The notes below the pieces were generated by a model. It ran no database searches and had not been told where the DNA came from. It saw nothing but the letters and a program-made list of their open reading frames with translations. Below are positions 23,527 through 32,590 of a stretch of DNA of 37,536 bases, piece by piece. The stretch covers positions 1-37,536 of the forward strand of contig JALGVJ010000035.1 of assembly GCA_029838195.1 (NCBI GenBank). Reading direction: 5' to 3'. Each line of letters starts with the position of its first letter. The first letter of the stretch is position 1. The position numbers were made by a program, and so were the translations under genes. Source of the DNA: Promethearchaeota archaeon (GTDB lineage Archaea; Asgardarchaeota; Lokiarchaeia; Sigyniarchaeales; SOKP01).

Positions 23527-24216
23527 TTGTCACAATTAAGAATCGATCTTCACGTGCACACTATTTATTCAAAAGATTCATTAATAAAACCTCAAGAATC
23601 AATTCAACAAGCGATAAAAAAGAATCTGAATGGTATTGCTATATGTGACCATAATACATTAAAAGCTTGGAAAATTTTGAAAAAAGATTTAAACATGGAT
23701 GATTTTTTTTTAATTCCTGGAATGGAAATAAAGACAGATTTAGGAGAAATCCTCGCTCTCTTCATTGAGAACGAAATTTTTGGAAAACAAGATGATTTCT
23801 ATGAAATCATTGATGCTATCCGAGAAGAAGATGGGTTAATCGTTATTCCTCATCCTTTTGATTTTTTACGGTTTAATCGCTTAAAGATATCAAATATTGA
23901 TGAGCATGCTTTAAAAAAAAGCATTGATGGTATAGAAATCATGAATTCCAGAATTGTTTTCCAAAATTGCATTAATAAGGCTAAAAATTTCAATAAACAT
24001 TTCGAATTTTTTGAAACAGGAGGGTCAGATGCCCATACCCTCAATGAGATTGGTAATGGATTTACAATTTTTACTAATGAGCAACACATAAATTCCTTGG
24101 AAGATATTAGAAAAGCATTAACTTCTAAAAGATCCAAAGCGGGTGGTTGTTTATCATCCCCTCTCGTTCATGTAAAAACGATTTTAAATAAACTATGGAA
24201 AGGACTCTATTTTTAA
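23527..24216 (+). CDS. PHP-domain metal-dependent phosphoesterase
   Basis: PHP proteins use a cluster of histidines and acids to bind two or three metals and hydrolyse phosphoesters. Here H9 and H11 (DLHVHTIYSKDS), D41-H42 (ICDHNTLK), E67 (PGMEIKT), H109 (IPHPFD), and D168 and H170 (GGSDAH) are all present, so the enzyme should be active. At 229 residues it is a stand-alone PHP domain like those of COG0613. The TTG start at 23527 is fixed by GGAG (23515-23518), which overlaps the stop codon of the UbiA gene, a sign of coupled translation. A phosphatase acting on the UbiA product (for example removing the 5-phosphate from a polyprenyl-phosphoribose phosphate) would fit, but this is inference. 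Confidence 0.87.
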   Translation: MSQLRIDLHVHTIYSKDSLIKPQESIQQAIKKNLNGIAICDHNTLKAWKILKKDLNMDDFFLIPGMEIKTDLGEILALFIENEIFGKQDDFYEIIDAIREEDGLIVIPHPFDFLRFNRLKISNIDEHALKKSIDGIEIMNSRIVFQNCINKAKNFNKHFEFFETGGSDAHTLNEIGNGFTIFTNEQHINSLEDIRKALTSKRSKAGGCLSSPLVHVKTILNKLWKGLYF

Positions 24217-24559
24217 AGAAATCTCATATTTTAATTTAAATTTTTTTTAAATATGAATTTGGTTTCAGACTGACATCCGGGAATAATTTTATCTTTTCTG
24301 AAAAATATGGAATCATTCTCTATTTTTCTCAGTCATAACATTACTATATTGGAAATTTCACTTTTTTTAAGAAATATAAGATAAATTAACGTATATCTTT
24401 CGCCCTCCTCGCATTCCTTATTAGTTCTATTTTTCGATTTAATTTTTGCCTCATGTTCTTGCACGTTTTTAATGTTTCATGATATTTTTTCCAAATTTAT
24501 CCTTGTAGTTTTTAATATTAACTTTAAAAATAACATAATAATCATTACTCATCGCTATC
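24217..24559. other. Non-coding stretch between PHP and tandem Roadblock genes
   Basis: These 343 bases are A/T-rich with long T runs just after the PHP stop (24248-24256), which would serve as a terminator. I see no open frame of note, no tRNA-like fold and no repeat. The last part presumably holds the promoter of the following gene. Confidence 0.4.
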
Positions 24560-25561
24560 ATGGAATTAAAAGAAAAAATTAACCAATCGTTGGAAGAAAT
24601 AAAACGTTTAAAAGGTGTGGAAAACGTTGTTTTAACGCAGAGAGATGGGAATCCCATTCAGTCGACAGGCATTTGGTTTTCGAAAAAAGAAATTTTCAAT
24701 GTTTCTTCGGCTACGAGCGCCGTGTTTAATGTGGGCATTCACTTGCATCCTAATGATTTAAAATATATTCTCATTGAAGGGAAAAAAGCAAAAATTTTAA
24801 TTGCTCCTCTCAACAATCCGCTTCATGCTAATTTAGATGAGTTGATCAAAGAAATGAATCTCATTGATAAGGACAACGAATTCTTCATAGCTATTACTGC
24901 GCATCCTCACGTAAATTTAGGAGGTATTTTCCTCCAAACAAGTGAAAGCTTAAAAAAAATAAAAGCAGCCCTCATTACTTCTGGAAAATCATTTAAACCT
25001 CCCCTAATAGAATTTGATGCTAAGGAGATTAAAAAAATTCTCGAAGGATTTAATTTAAAGGATGAAGATAACACGATTTATAATATTTCTAATGCCTCTC
25101 TTTCTATTCCTTCCATTACAACAAAAGAATTAAACGATACATTATATGCATTTAGTCTCACCTTGCCTGACCTAAAATATGCATTTGTTTCTCTCGATGG
25201 AGGCGTTATTGTTTCTAAAGTTTTTAAAAAAATGAAAGAACAAGAAATTATTTTAGACAACATTTCCGCAATGAGTTATTCCTTGTTAGAAATTGGAGAT
25301 AGATGTGCTTGGTTGTTGAAAAAAATGAAAGTGGAAAACATTCTCATAGATTGTAAGAGTTCTTTCCAATTCATTAACAGATTGAATCATGCCATATTTA
25401 GTGCTGAAATTGGTAAAACGGGTCAAAAATTAGGATTATTGCGGCTAATACTTCCCCAATTTTCAAATAAAATTCAAGAAATCATCAATGAAGCTTCTCG
25501 AATGAGCCAAGAAGCCACTTTTGACATTCAAGATTTATTAGGAGAAATCATGATAAAATGA
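24560..25561 (+). CDS. Tandem Roadblock/LC7 domain protein
   Basis: The 333-residue protein looks like two Roadblock/LC7 domains in a row. The first (about 1-130) starts with a helix LKEKINQSLEEIKRLKG and the strand-turn VVLTQRDGNPIQSTG, then a central helix and strands LKYILIEGKKAKILIAPL. The second (about 190-320) repeats the order: a helix, LKYAFVSLDGGVIVSKV, a central helix ISAMSYSLLEIGDRCA and the strands VENILIDCKSSFQFINRL. The linker is charged. A tandem pair could form the usual Roadblock dimer within one chain and bind a small GTPase. This arrangement is unusual outside Asgard archaea as far as I know. The second domain is the better match; the first is more diverged. Confidence 0.72.
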   Translation: MELKEKINQSLEEIKRLKGVENVVLTQRDGNPIQSTGIWFSKKEIFNVSSATSAVFNVGIHLHPNDLKYILIEGKKAKILIAPLNNPLHANLDELIKEMNLIDKDNEFFIAITAHPHVNLGGIFLQTSESLKKIKAALITSGKSFKPPLIEFDAKEIKKILEGFNLKDEDNTIYNISNASLSIPSITTKELNDTLYAFSLTLPDLKYAFVSLDGGVIVSKVFKKMKEQEIILDNISAMSYSLLEIGDRCAWLLKKMKVENILIDCKSSFQFINRLNHAIFSAEIGKTGQKLGLLRLILPQFSNKIQEIINEASRMSQEATFDIQDLLGEIMIK

Positions 25562-25631
25562 TAAAGCTTGACTCAAAGTTCTAAATAAATTGTAGAGAAG
25601 TAAATAAAAGTAGAAAGAACATTCACGATTT

Positions 25632-26807
25632 TCAATCTTCAGGATAACTCGTGAATAATTGTCCCCATTCCGTGTTTAAGAACTTTTTAATCCTCCTTTT
25701 CCCAATCAATGGGTACCACAACATGTCATGATACACGAGAGAACTCATTATGGGTAAAGCCATAAAAATTTTATTTCTCATGAGAGGATTAAGAAATTGT
25801 AGGGGTCCCTTTCGTACCATTTGATCTCCCCAAATAACTAAACTCCTTTTCACGTGAAATCTCCAGTTTATAGTCGAAACATCTTCCCCAATGATTTCAA
25901 TTTGATCAAAATCTCCACATCCTAACCCCTCATCATGGGCTAATTTAATGGCAGGCAAAGAAAGTGGATCAAATCCCATCATTTTAGCCACTACAGTATC
26001 CACAGCCACTTGATCATATCCCGCTAATATATAATTCTTAATGCGAGGGATCATGGTTCTCGGTCCCGCTCCATCCCCGCATACAGTGCCATCCACCACG
26101 GCGAAAATTTCCGGATGAATTTGTTTCTGAATGATGAGAAGATCCACTAAAACTTCTGACATGTATTGATGAGAATAATGTCGCCGTTTGGTCAAGAGCC
26201 CACCAAATGCATTTTTCATCGCACATGTTATACCTCCATGCTTTTGTGCTCCATGCGTGTGTTTTAATGACCCTCCCACTGCTCCCGTATGTCCGTGTGT
26301 TTTCATTGTTGGCAAATGAATGATGGGTTTACCTATATAGAATTTCGGAATAGAAAAACCTTCTGGAAAAATAATAGAATCTAAAACATGAAGTTTTCTA
26401 TCTTTCAAACCTTCAAATCGCGAGCGTAATTCATCGTCATAAGGAATGAAGGGGATTCTTGTCAAGGGTACGAAATATGCTCCATATTTCCTGATTATCG
26501 GACCCCAGCGATTTCCTTTTAACCCCCTTTCAATGTTTGTAACAACCGTGCGATTTTCCGCTGTAAACAAGTTCCTTGGATCGTACCCATCCTCCACTAT
26601 GGTTTTTAACACGCCTTCTACCTGCCAAGGTGGACTAGAACAAGCCGGAAAGAATTTTGACCAACTTAAATTTAATTTAATGATGATTTTTAAATCTTTA
26701 GGAAATCTCTTTTGATATTCTGCTAAATGCATTAAATCTGCATAATCTTTCAAAACGCTCTTCGGGGAAGTCTTCTTCACGTATACTTTAGGTTTTTCTT
26801 GCATCAT
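25632..26807 (-). CDS. DUF362 domain protein
   Basis: DUF362 proteins are widespread in archaea and bacteria, are often fused to ferredoxin domains, and have no established reaction. Family features here include KIIIKLNLSW (about 40-49), IIHLPTMKTHGHTGAVGGSL (about 162-181), the AMKNAFGGLL segment and the acidic AVVDGTVCGDGAGPRT (about 238-253) with YDQVAVDTVVAKMMGFDP. No CxxCxxC iron-sulfur motif is present, so this is the stand-alone form. At 391 residues it is of normal length. It stands alone between a Roadblock gene and an amino-acid permease, and the context gives no clue to its role. Two ATG codons open the frame at 26807 and 26804. Confidence 0.82.
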   Translation of the reverse strand: MMQEKPKVYVKKTSPKSVLKDYADLMHLAEYQKRFPKDLKIIIKLNLSWSKFFPACSSPPWQVEGVLKTIVEDGYDPRNLFTAENRTVVTNIERGLKGNRWGPIIRKYGAYFVPLTRIPFIPYDDELRSRFEGLKDRKLHVLDSIIFPEGFSIPKFYIGKPIIHLPTMKTHGHTGAVGGSLKHTHGAQKHGGITCAMKNAFGGLLTKRRHYSHQYMSEVLVDLLIIQKQIHPEIFAVVDGTVCGDGAGPRTMIPRIKNYILAGYDQVAVDTVVAKMMGFDPLSLPAIKLAHDEGLGCGDFDQIEIIGEDVSTINWRFHVKRSLVIWGDQMVRKGPLQFLNPLMRNKIFMALPIMSSLVYHDMLWYPLIGKRRIKKFLNTEWGQLFTSYPED

Positions 26808-27034
26808 GGTTTAAAAAATTCCCTCCTTTTTCTATATTACGTTTATTTTCATGAAATTTTTATTAGCTATTATCCACGAAATTTAAATGGTCTACCCTCC
26901 TGCTTAAAATTCTCTCATTATCAACATGGAATAAAATTCTTCTTATATCCACCTCTCTTCCCTCAATGATTATTAGAGAGATAATAGGGGTAATTTTATA
27001 AGAAAAGGAAAAAAATTCAAATTAAAAATTGTTT

Positions 27035-28426
27035 TTATACTTCAAGGGTTTCTTCTGGAATGGTTTTACAAATCTCCTCTATATCAATACCTTTCTTTTC
27101 TAACCATTTTCTCCGTAATATATAGTAAAGCATGGCAATCGCATAAAAAATTAACGCTCCAACAACCACCCCCGGACTCAAGACAATCATGGCTATTATT
27201 GCAAACAAGTTATAAATGATATTGAAAATGATAATACCTACTATCACCTTCCGATTTAATATGAATCGGGATTTTTTCAATAACTCTGGAAATTTTTTTT
27301 CCAATTTTATTGGAAGGTATGCTAAAGCCAATCCGGGTATCGTGACCGCAAAATTACACAACACGCTTAAATCAATGATACTCGTCTGAAAAAATAACAA
27401 AATAATCGTTGCTATTACAAAAAATGTCAACGACCAATGTGGCGTCCCATACTTCTTATTTATTTTTGAAAGAACAGAAGGTACAATCCGATCCCTTGCC
27501 GCCGAAAATAAATCTCTCGAAAATGCTATCAGAATTCCATGAATCGTCGAAGCAATTGCTATCAATACCAGAATGTTCAAAATTATGACAAATTCGATGG
27601 GCAAAAATAACGCTGCAACATCCGTGAGCGTGCCTTCCATTGCCCCTAACGTGCGCCAATCCATATTACCCGTCATCACTACTGCTACTAAGGTATAAAC
27701 AACAGCAATCAAGAAAAAGCTGAGTAAAATGCCCAAAGGAATGTTCCGACGAGGATTTTTAATTTCTCCCCCAATTTCTATCACGCTCGTGAAGCCTGCA
27801 TAGCTGAAACTTAAAATTACCGCGCCCATGAAAATGCCTACAAAACCTGTTGGAAACATGCCTCCACTCCCAGCTCCCGTTAATTTTGCGGGATCTATAT
27901 GAGGCAATCCAAAAATGATGAAAATGAAAATTACTAAAAAGTCACCGCAAATAGCCATGAGGATTTGCACCCAACCTGCAAATTTAATCCCAAATAGATT
28001 CACTACATAAAATATTATCATTATAATTATTGCCATGGGTAATAAGGATCCTGGAATGAAGAGTTCAAAATAGTTTCCGAATCCAGCAGCGAGTAAAGCT
28101 AAGGCACCAATAATATGTAAGATGACAGAAGCAACTACGATAAATCCAATTAAAGGAGAGCCCAAGCGGGAACTATACACCCATGCTCCTCCTGAAACCG
28201 GAAAGGCCGACACGATATAAGCTACGATAATAGCGGAAAGTATGTTAGGAATCCCCGCTATAATGAAAGCTAACCATAAGGATGGTCCCGTAATTCCGGC
28301 AGTAACTCCTGTTTGGATCAAGATCCCGGCTCCTACGACATATCCAAAAATGAAGAAAACTACCGTGGAAAGACCGAGTTCTCGTCTTAATTTTCCTTCA
28401 TTAGCTTCATTCTTATTAAGAGTCAT
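27035..28426 (-). CDS. APC-superfamily amino acid permease
   Basis: The 463-residue protein has about twelve membrane helices and the signature of the amino acid-polyamine-organocation superfamily. Helix 1 is broken at the substrate site by GYVVGAGILIQTG (about 28-40), and helix 6 carries SFSYAGFTSVIEIGGEIKNP with the typical Ala-Gly-Phe and Glu-Ile-Lys-Asn-Pro ending (about 206-225). Such proteins import amino acids or related amines using proton or sodium gradients or by exchange. The substrate cannot be told from sequence. The stop of this gene is at 27035; upstream, 32 bases away on the same strand, lies the HGSNAT-like gene, so the two may be transcribed together. Confidence 0.92.
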   Translation of the reverse strand: MTLNKNEANEGKLRRELGLSTVVFFIFGYVVGAGILIQTGVTAGITGPSLWLAFIIAGIPNILSAIIVAYIVSAFPVSGGAWVYSSRLGSPLIGFIVVASVILHIIGALALLAAGFGNYFELFIPGSLLPMAIIIMIIFYVVNLFGIKFAGWVQILMAICGDFLVIFIFIIFGLPHIDPAKLTGAGSGGMFPTGFVGIFMGAVILSFSYAGFTSVIEIGGEIKNPRRNIPLGILLSFFLIAVVYTLVAVVMTGNMDWRTLGAMEGTLTDVAALFLPIEFVIILNILVLIAIASTIHGILIAFSRDLFSAARDRIVPSVLSKINKKYGTPHWSLTFFVIATIILLFFQTSIIDLSVLCNFAVTIPGLALAYLPIKLEKKFPELLKKSRFILNRKVIVGIIIFNIIYNLFAIIAMIVLSPGVVVGALIFYAIAMLYYILRRKWLEKKGIDIEEICKTIPEETLEV

Positions 28427-28458
28427 AAATCTAATTAGTGGTTATTCGATTTAAAAAT

Positions 28459-29595
28459 TTAAGTTTTTGCTGTTTTGTCATTGAATAAGGAAATGATTGT
28501 ATTTTTAAGGGAAAAATTCATGGTAATATCGCTTAATTCAGAGCTAAGGAAGGATATGAGGAATTTTAATGAAAATTTTTTTCCAACTTTATCATGAGCG
28601 AATTTTAATAAGAATCTCAAGGAGATCACGGTTATACTGGAAAAAAGGAGATATTCCATGAAAGTGAGTTGTCCGAGAAATAAGAAATAAAACAAGTTGT
28701 GGGCTAAATACAGCGTTAGAGAATAATATGAGAAATAGTAAAGAAATTTAAATCGTTCCTTTTTATAAATGAATTGGTTTATTTCAAGGGTGATAAGGGT
28801 GGAGAAGAGGATTAAAATGCAGCCAAGAGCATAAAAGAACCATGGGAAGGTTCGGTGTTGCAAAAAAGTAGGATATTGAAAAGTAATTCCAAAAACAATT
28901 AAAAGCATTCCTGAAATAAGGGATGGTAAGGTGAGTTTTAAAGCAATATTGACTTTTCGTAGCTCGGGATAATTAATTTCCATGGTTTCATGGAGGATGT
29001 CACCAATAACCGTTCCTATTAAAAAGAAGGTGAAAAAACAAATGAGAGGGTCAAGATCTAGGGAATTATATAAAGCGTGGAATAAGATTCCTTGCAAATT
29101 CGATTGTCCTTGATATTGAATGAGATAGGATAAGGTGAAATAATGGGATATCCAAATTATAATCCCAATAGCACATCTCATTATTTTAGAGATTTTTAGC
29201 AAGGGCCAAGCAATAATGAGGGATATTCCAATAGTAATTAAGACAAAATATTTCCAAACATCTGCAAATCTTCCAATTGATAATGCTACAAAAAAATTAT
29301 ATGCTAAACCGATGAGTAAAATTAAAATTCCCTTGTTGAGATATTCATGCTTGATTCTTTTAATTTTTTCGAAATCCAACTCATCCAACTTCTTCATGCG
29401 AGAGTGATAGGAAATGGAAGTACTTACGCCGGCAATGAAAATAAAAGCCGAAGAACCTAAGGGTTCAAATAAAATTCTAAGAAGTACATAAGCCCAATAA
29501 TCTTCAGCTATAATCCACCATTGTAGAAAATGGCCAAAGAGCATGTAAACTATGCTCAAGCCGCGCATTGCATCAATACTTTTTATTCTTTCCAT
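28459..29595 (-). CDS. Membrane acyltransferase-like protein (DUF1624 / HGSNAT catalytic-domain family)
   Basis: The start RIKSIDAMRGLSIVYMLFGH (3-22) is the hallmark of the family that includes heparan-alpha-glucosaminide N-acetyltransferase, YeiB and related DUF1624/DUF418 proteins. The histidine at the end of this block corresponds to the conserved one in helix 1. About nine to ten hydrophobic segments follow over 378 residues, with the family segment near LGSSAFIFIAGVSTSISY (about 47-64). HGSNAT moves an acetyl group across the lysosomal membrane to a sugar amine; prokaryotic relatives probably acylate surface sugars or lipids. The protein could modify a cell-surface glycan here, but that is inference. 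ATG start at 29595. Confidence 0.82.
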   Translation of the reverse strand: MERIKSIDAMRGLSIVYMLFGHFLQWWIIAEDYWAYVLLRILFEPLGSSAFIFIAGVSTSISYHSRMKKLDELDFEKIKRIKHEYLNKGILILLIGLAYNFFVALSIGRFADVWKYFVLITIGISLIIAWPLLKISKIMRCAIGIIIWISHYFTLSYLIQYQGQSNLQGILFHALYNSLDLDPLICFFTFFLIGTVIGDILHETMEINYPELRKVNIALKLTLPSLISGMLLIVFGITFQYPTFLQHRTFPWFFYALGCILILFSTLITLEINQFIYKKERFKFLYYFSYYSLTLYLAHNLFYFLFLGQLTFMEYLLFSSITVISLRFLLKFAHDKVGKKFSLKFLISFLSSELSDITMNFSLKNTIISLFNDKTAKT

Positions 29596-30043
29596 TTTCT
29601 ATCTTGCTATTAGATTTTTTCTAAAGGGTGAATCTTTATTTCGGGAGCGTGTTTTCTTAATTATTTGTTAGCTTCTTTCGGTTTCATGATCATCGTTTTA
29701 TTCCTTCTCATTTTTCAACGTTTCCATTTGAGTGTTATAAATCCCCTGCGTGCGAGTTAAAATGAGATAGAAAAATATCGATGTTAATATTTAAAAATAT
29801 ATCTTGTTTTTTAATATCTTTAGGATTTATTAATTAATTTTACAATTTTTAATAAGAAGGATTACCGTTGGAAATTCCTTTTTTAAGAAATTTAAAGATT
29901 AATTGTTATATTATTTGTAAGAAGCTTGGATTTTTATCACATTCCCCCGCCAAAAGGAAAAAAAGAAGCTATAATCAGAAGCGATTTTTGTATTACCAAA
30001 AACTTAACAATTTGTTAATTTAAATAAAAATTTCGGTAAGATT
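29596..30043. other. Non-coding stretch of 448 bases
   Basis: This A/T-rich stretch lies between two minus-strand genes and contains no frame of useful length and no RNA fold that I can recognise. A small G+C-richer patch (ATAAATCCCCTGCGTGCGAG, near 29736-29755) stands out, but it has no visible partner. The region presumably holds the promoter of the HGSNAT-like gene at its left end. Confidence 0.4.
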
Positions 30044-30907
30044 TTATTTATTTTTAAGATTTTTTAAGATTTTATTGGAGTTGTTTATCGCTTGTTCTCC
30101 TTTAATGATTTTTTCGGCCAACATGCCAAGTTCCTCTTTGAATTCTTTTGAATTTAAACCATGCTCTTCTTCAAGGCAATTTGTTTTAATTTTTTTAGAA
30201 GCAATTAAATTAAAAATGGTGTTAAAATTTTCTGATTTTATTTCTATGCCATTTCGCAAACCTAAAATTAAAGCAGAAGTTTCATGCTTTGAAATTCTTA
30301 TTTTTTTATCGGGAATGCGAATTTTTGAAGATCGGGTTTCATCTATTAAATAGACCTTTAGATTTTTCCATCTTTTAAAATTTTGAAAAATACTTTTAAT
30401 TAATCCTTTTGTTAAGGGTAAGACACCTATGCCCACCTTAAAAACCACGTTTAACCGCTCATGAGCAAGCTCCTTAATGGCGTTACGATATTGCTTGATT
30501 TTTTTCATCAAGAGAGCAAGCTCGTAAAAAGTATGAGAATGTAAAAAATAATTGTCTAAAATCACAACTAACCCAATCTTACTGCTACCGGGATCAATTG
30601 AAAAAATTAGTTCGGAAAAATTACTATTACCAATGCGATAAAAAGATAACACTTTTATCAAATATTCATCAAAACTGTTTTTTTTATCATATGGTAAAAA
30701 TCGTGTTTCTAACCCACGGAATTTACTTTTTAAATTTTCATATTCTTCTAAAGTAATTAATATTAAGCAATTCTTAAAATTAGGAATTTTATCTCCTGCG
30801 GATAAAATTTTCAAGGGGACGCCTAATGCTGCCAAACTTTTATTAGTTTGGTAAAAAAAATTCGCATCCTCAGTTAAAATAATAATATTTTTTATAGGCT
30901 CTTTCAA
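30044..30907 (-). CDS. Predicted RNase H-fold (RuvC/YqgF-like) protein
   Basis: The 287-residue protein has a central segment that reads like a RuvC/YqgF-type RNase H fold. A first strand with D105 (FSIDPGSSKIGLVVI, 102-116) is followed by a beta hairpin. A later strand ends in D189-E190 (VYLIDETRSSK, 185-195), and a last helix carries H208-E209 (SKHETSALILGL, 206-217) in the place of the final acid of RuvC. Such proteins cut branched or structured nucleic acid. The first 80 residues form a separate alpha/beta unit and the last 60 are helical. I do not know a characterised relative, and the nuclease role is inferred from the acidic pattern only. The frame opens at TTG (30907). Confidence 0.6.
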   Translation of the reverse strand: MKEPIKNIIILTEDANFFYQTNKSLAALGVPLKILSAGDKIPNFKNCLILITLEEYENLKSKFRGLETRFLPYDKKNSFDEYLIKVLSFYRIGNSNFSELIFSIDPGSSKIGLVVILDNYFLHSHTFYELALLMKKIKQYRNAIKELAHERLNVVFKVGIGVLPLTKGLIKSIFQNFKRWKNLKVYLIDETRSSKIRIPDKKIRISKHETSALILGLRNGIEIKSENFNTIFNLIASKKIKTNCLEEEHGLNSKEFKEELGMLAEKIIKGEQAINNSNKILKNLKNK

Positions 30908-30937
30908 ATTATATTAATAAATTAATGATAACATTAA

Positions 30938-31147
30938 AAATTTCATGGGGGAATGGATCATGGGATTCTTGGATTTGGATCACCAAAGGACATTAAAGAA
31001 GAAGTAAAAAGATGCATTAAGGCAGCATCTCAGGGAGGAGGATATTTTGCGGAACCCGGGCATACCATTTTAAATGCTCCGTGGGAAAATACCTTGGCTT
31101 TTTGAGAGGCTATAGAAAAACATCGCAAATATCCTTTAAAATTTTAG
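30938..31147 (+). pseudogene. C-terminal remnant of a uroporphyrinogen decarboxylase-family methyltransferase
   Basis: Read in frame, the stretch gives GGMDHGILGFGSPKDIKEEV, then GGGYFAEPGHTILNAPWENT and LAF, a TGA stop (31103-31105), and EAIEKHRKYPLKF before TAG. This matches the end of UroD-like cobamide methyltransferases (G-x-D, GTPEDVKEEV, GGGYI-x-x-P-x-H and EN-x-x-A-x-x-EA blocks). The N-terminal 250 or so residues are missing, an in-frame stop (30935-30937) closes the left side, and the internal TGA breaks the tail. It is a decayed fragment, not a gene. Confidence 0.7.
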
Positions 31148-31215
31148 TGAAAAATTCTTTGTTGAACCTTTCTTTTTTAAATTAAAAGCGGAGCGAAAAA
31201 AAAATATAAAATAGT

Positions 31216-32388
31216 TTATTTTTTCATTTTAAGAAAGCCCCCTGTTCTCATGAGCTCACATGGTCTTAAATACTCTTTCCCTGTCTTATCTGCTAATTCA
31301 TCCAGCATTTTTGTCCATTTTTCATAATTTTTCTTTCCGGCGCCAAAAGGTCCAGGGGTATTCATTCCTGCGAGGTTTGCCTCATCAATTATTTTATATC
31401 CAGAGACTACACCTTCTTCTAATAGACGGCATCCTTCATTTAACATTATTGCAAGAGCTATTTCCGGGTTGAATAGGCCCGCTTTTTTTGATTTGTCAAT
31501 TTTAGGCCTTCCTTTACTCCAATCATAAAATCCTTGACCGCTCTTACGCCCAGTTTTTCCTTCATTTACAAGTTTTGTTATGACTTTTCCTGCTTTAAAA
31601 TCTGGAGAAAGGGTTTTTGCATAATATTCTCGAGCATGAATGGCCAAATCTAAACCCGTATAATCAGCTAATTCACATGGCCCCATTGGCATTACTCCAG
31701 CAGCATCAGCATCAATCTGCTCCCATGGGATGCCTTTTTCTGCTGCTTGATCATAGATCCAGTTCAAATAAATTCCAACAGGGGCATTTATTCGATTCAC
31801 GATAAATCCAGGACGATCTTTTAAAACTTTAGCAATATATCGTTTTCCACGGAGGCATGGCAAGTTTTCTCCAATTTTAATTGCAGTATCTATTGCTTCA
31901 TCTGAGGATTTTTCTCCATAAATAATTTCAATTAATCGCATGAGAATTGGAGGGTTGAAAAAATGCATGCCAATAACTTTATCTGGTCTATTTGTTGCTT
32001 TAGCAATTTCGGTAATGGACATTGTTGATGTATTTGAAGCTAAAATACAGGATGCCGGACTATTTTCATCACATGTTTTGAATACTTGTTTCTTAATGTC
32101 TAAATCTTCAATTACTGCTTCAATAACAAAATCTGCTTCTTTCACAGCTACGGCAGTATTAGTAGATGTTGTCAATCGTGATAGAACCTCACCAGTAGAG
32201 TTTCCATTTAGTTGATTTTTTGACTCTAATTTTTTAAGTCCTTGCTCAATTAGACTCACTCCTTTATTTAAAATTTTCTCATTTACATCCACGAGAACCA
32301 CATTATAACATGCCATTAGAGAAATCTGGGCAATATTATGACCCATTAAACCTGCTCCAATAATAGCTAAATTTTTTATTTCAATCAT
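31216..32388 (-). CDS. 3-hydroxyacyl-CoA dehydrogenase
   Basis: The enzyme oxidises (S)-3-hydroxyacyl-CoA to 3-ketoacyl-CoA with NAD, or runs in reverse, in beta-oxidation, butyrate-type fermentation or fatty-acid elongation. The Rossmann domain opens with IIGAGLMGHNIAQ (9-21) and has the family segment ASNTSTMSI (117-125). The catalytic pair is H142 (GMHFFNPP) with E154, and the C-terminal domain contains RPGFIVNRI and GRKSGQGFYDW. At 390 residues it is longer than the 280-residue single-domain form; the extra 90 residues extend the C-terminal dimerisation domain. GAGG lies before the ATG at 32388. It diverges from the thiolase gene across 202 bases; the two enzymes catalyse consecutive steps. 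Confidence 0.94.
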   Translation of the reverse strand: MIEIKNLAIIGAGLMGHNIAQISLMACYNVVLVDVNEKILNKGVSLIEQGLKKLESKNQLNGNSTGEVLSRLTTSTNTAVAVKEADFVIEAVIEDLDIKKQVFKTCDENSPASCILASNTSTMSITEIAKATNRPDKVIGMHFFNPPILMRLIEIIYGEKSSDEAIDTAIKIGENLPCLRGKRYIAKVLKDRPGFIVNRINAPVGIYLNWIYDQAAEKGIPWEQIDADAAGVMPMGPCELADYTGLDLAIHAREYYAKTLSPDFKAGKVITKLVNEGKTGRKSGQGFYDWSKGRPKIDKSKKAGLFNPEIALAIMLNEGCRLLEEGVVSGYKIIDEANLAGMNTPGPFGAGKKNYEKWTKMLDELADKTGKEYLRPCELMRTGGFLKMKK

Positions 32389-32590
32389 TTCAAATTCCTC
32401 ATAATATTCATTTAACTTTCATGATTGGAAATATATTTTTATTTTTAAATTATTATGTTGCCTCCTTTAACAGGGAACAACATTAATAAAATAAATTGTA
32501 TAATCAATATATTAAGAATCTTCATTTGTTTTGATTAACAAACGAAAATTTATCATTAATAAATAAACATGAAAAAACTAAGAATAAAAG

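Noticed and set aside
31103..31105. In-frame TGA in the UroD-like remnant read as selenocysteine
   Set aside because: The fragment lacks most of the gene, has another stop to its left, and the position is not a conserved cysteine in the family; ordinary decay explains it.
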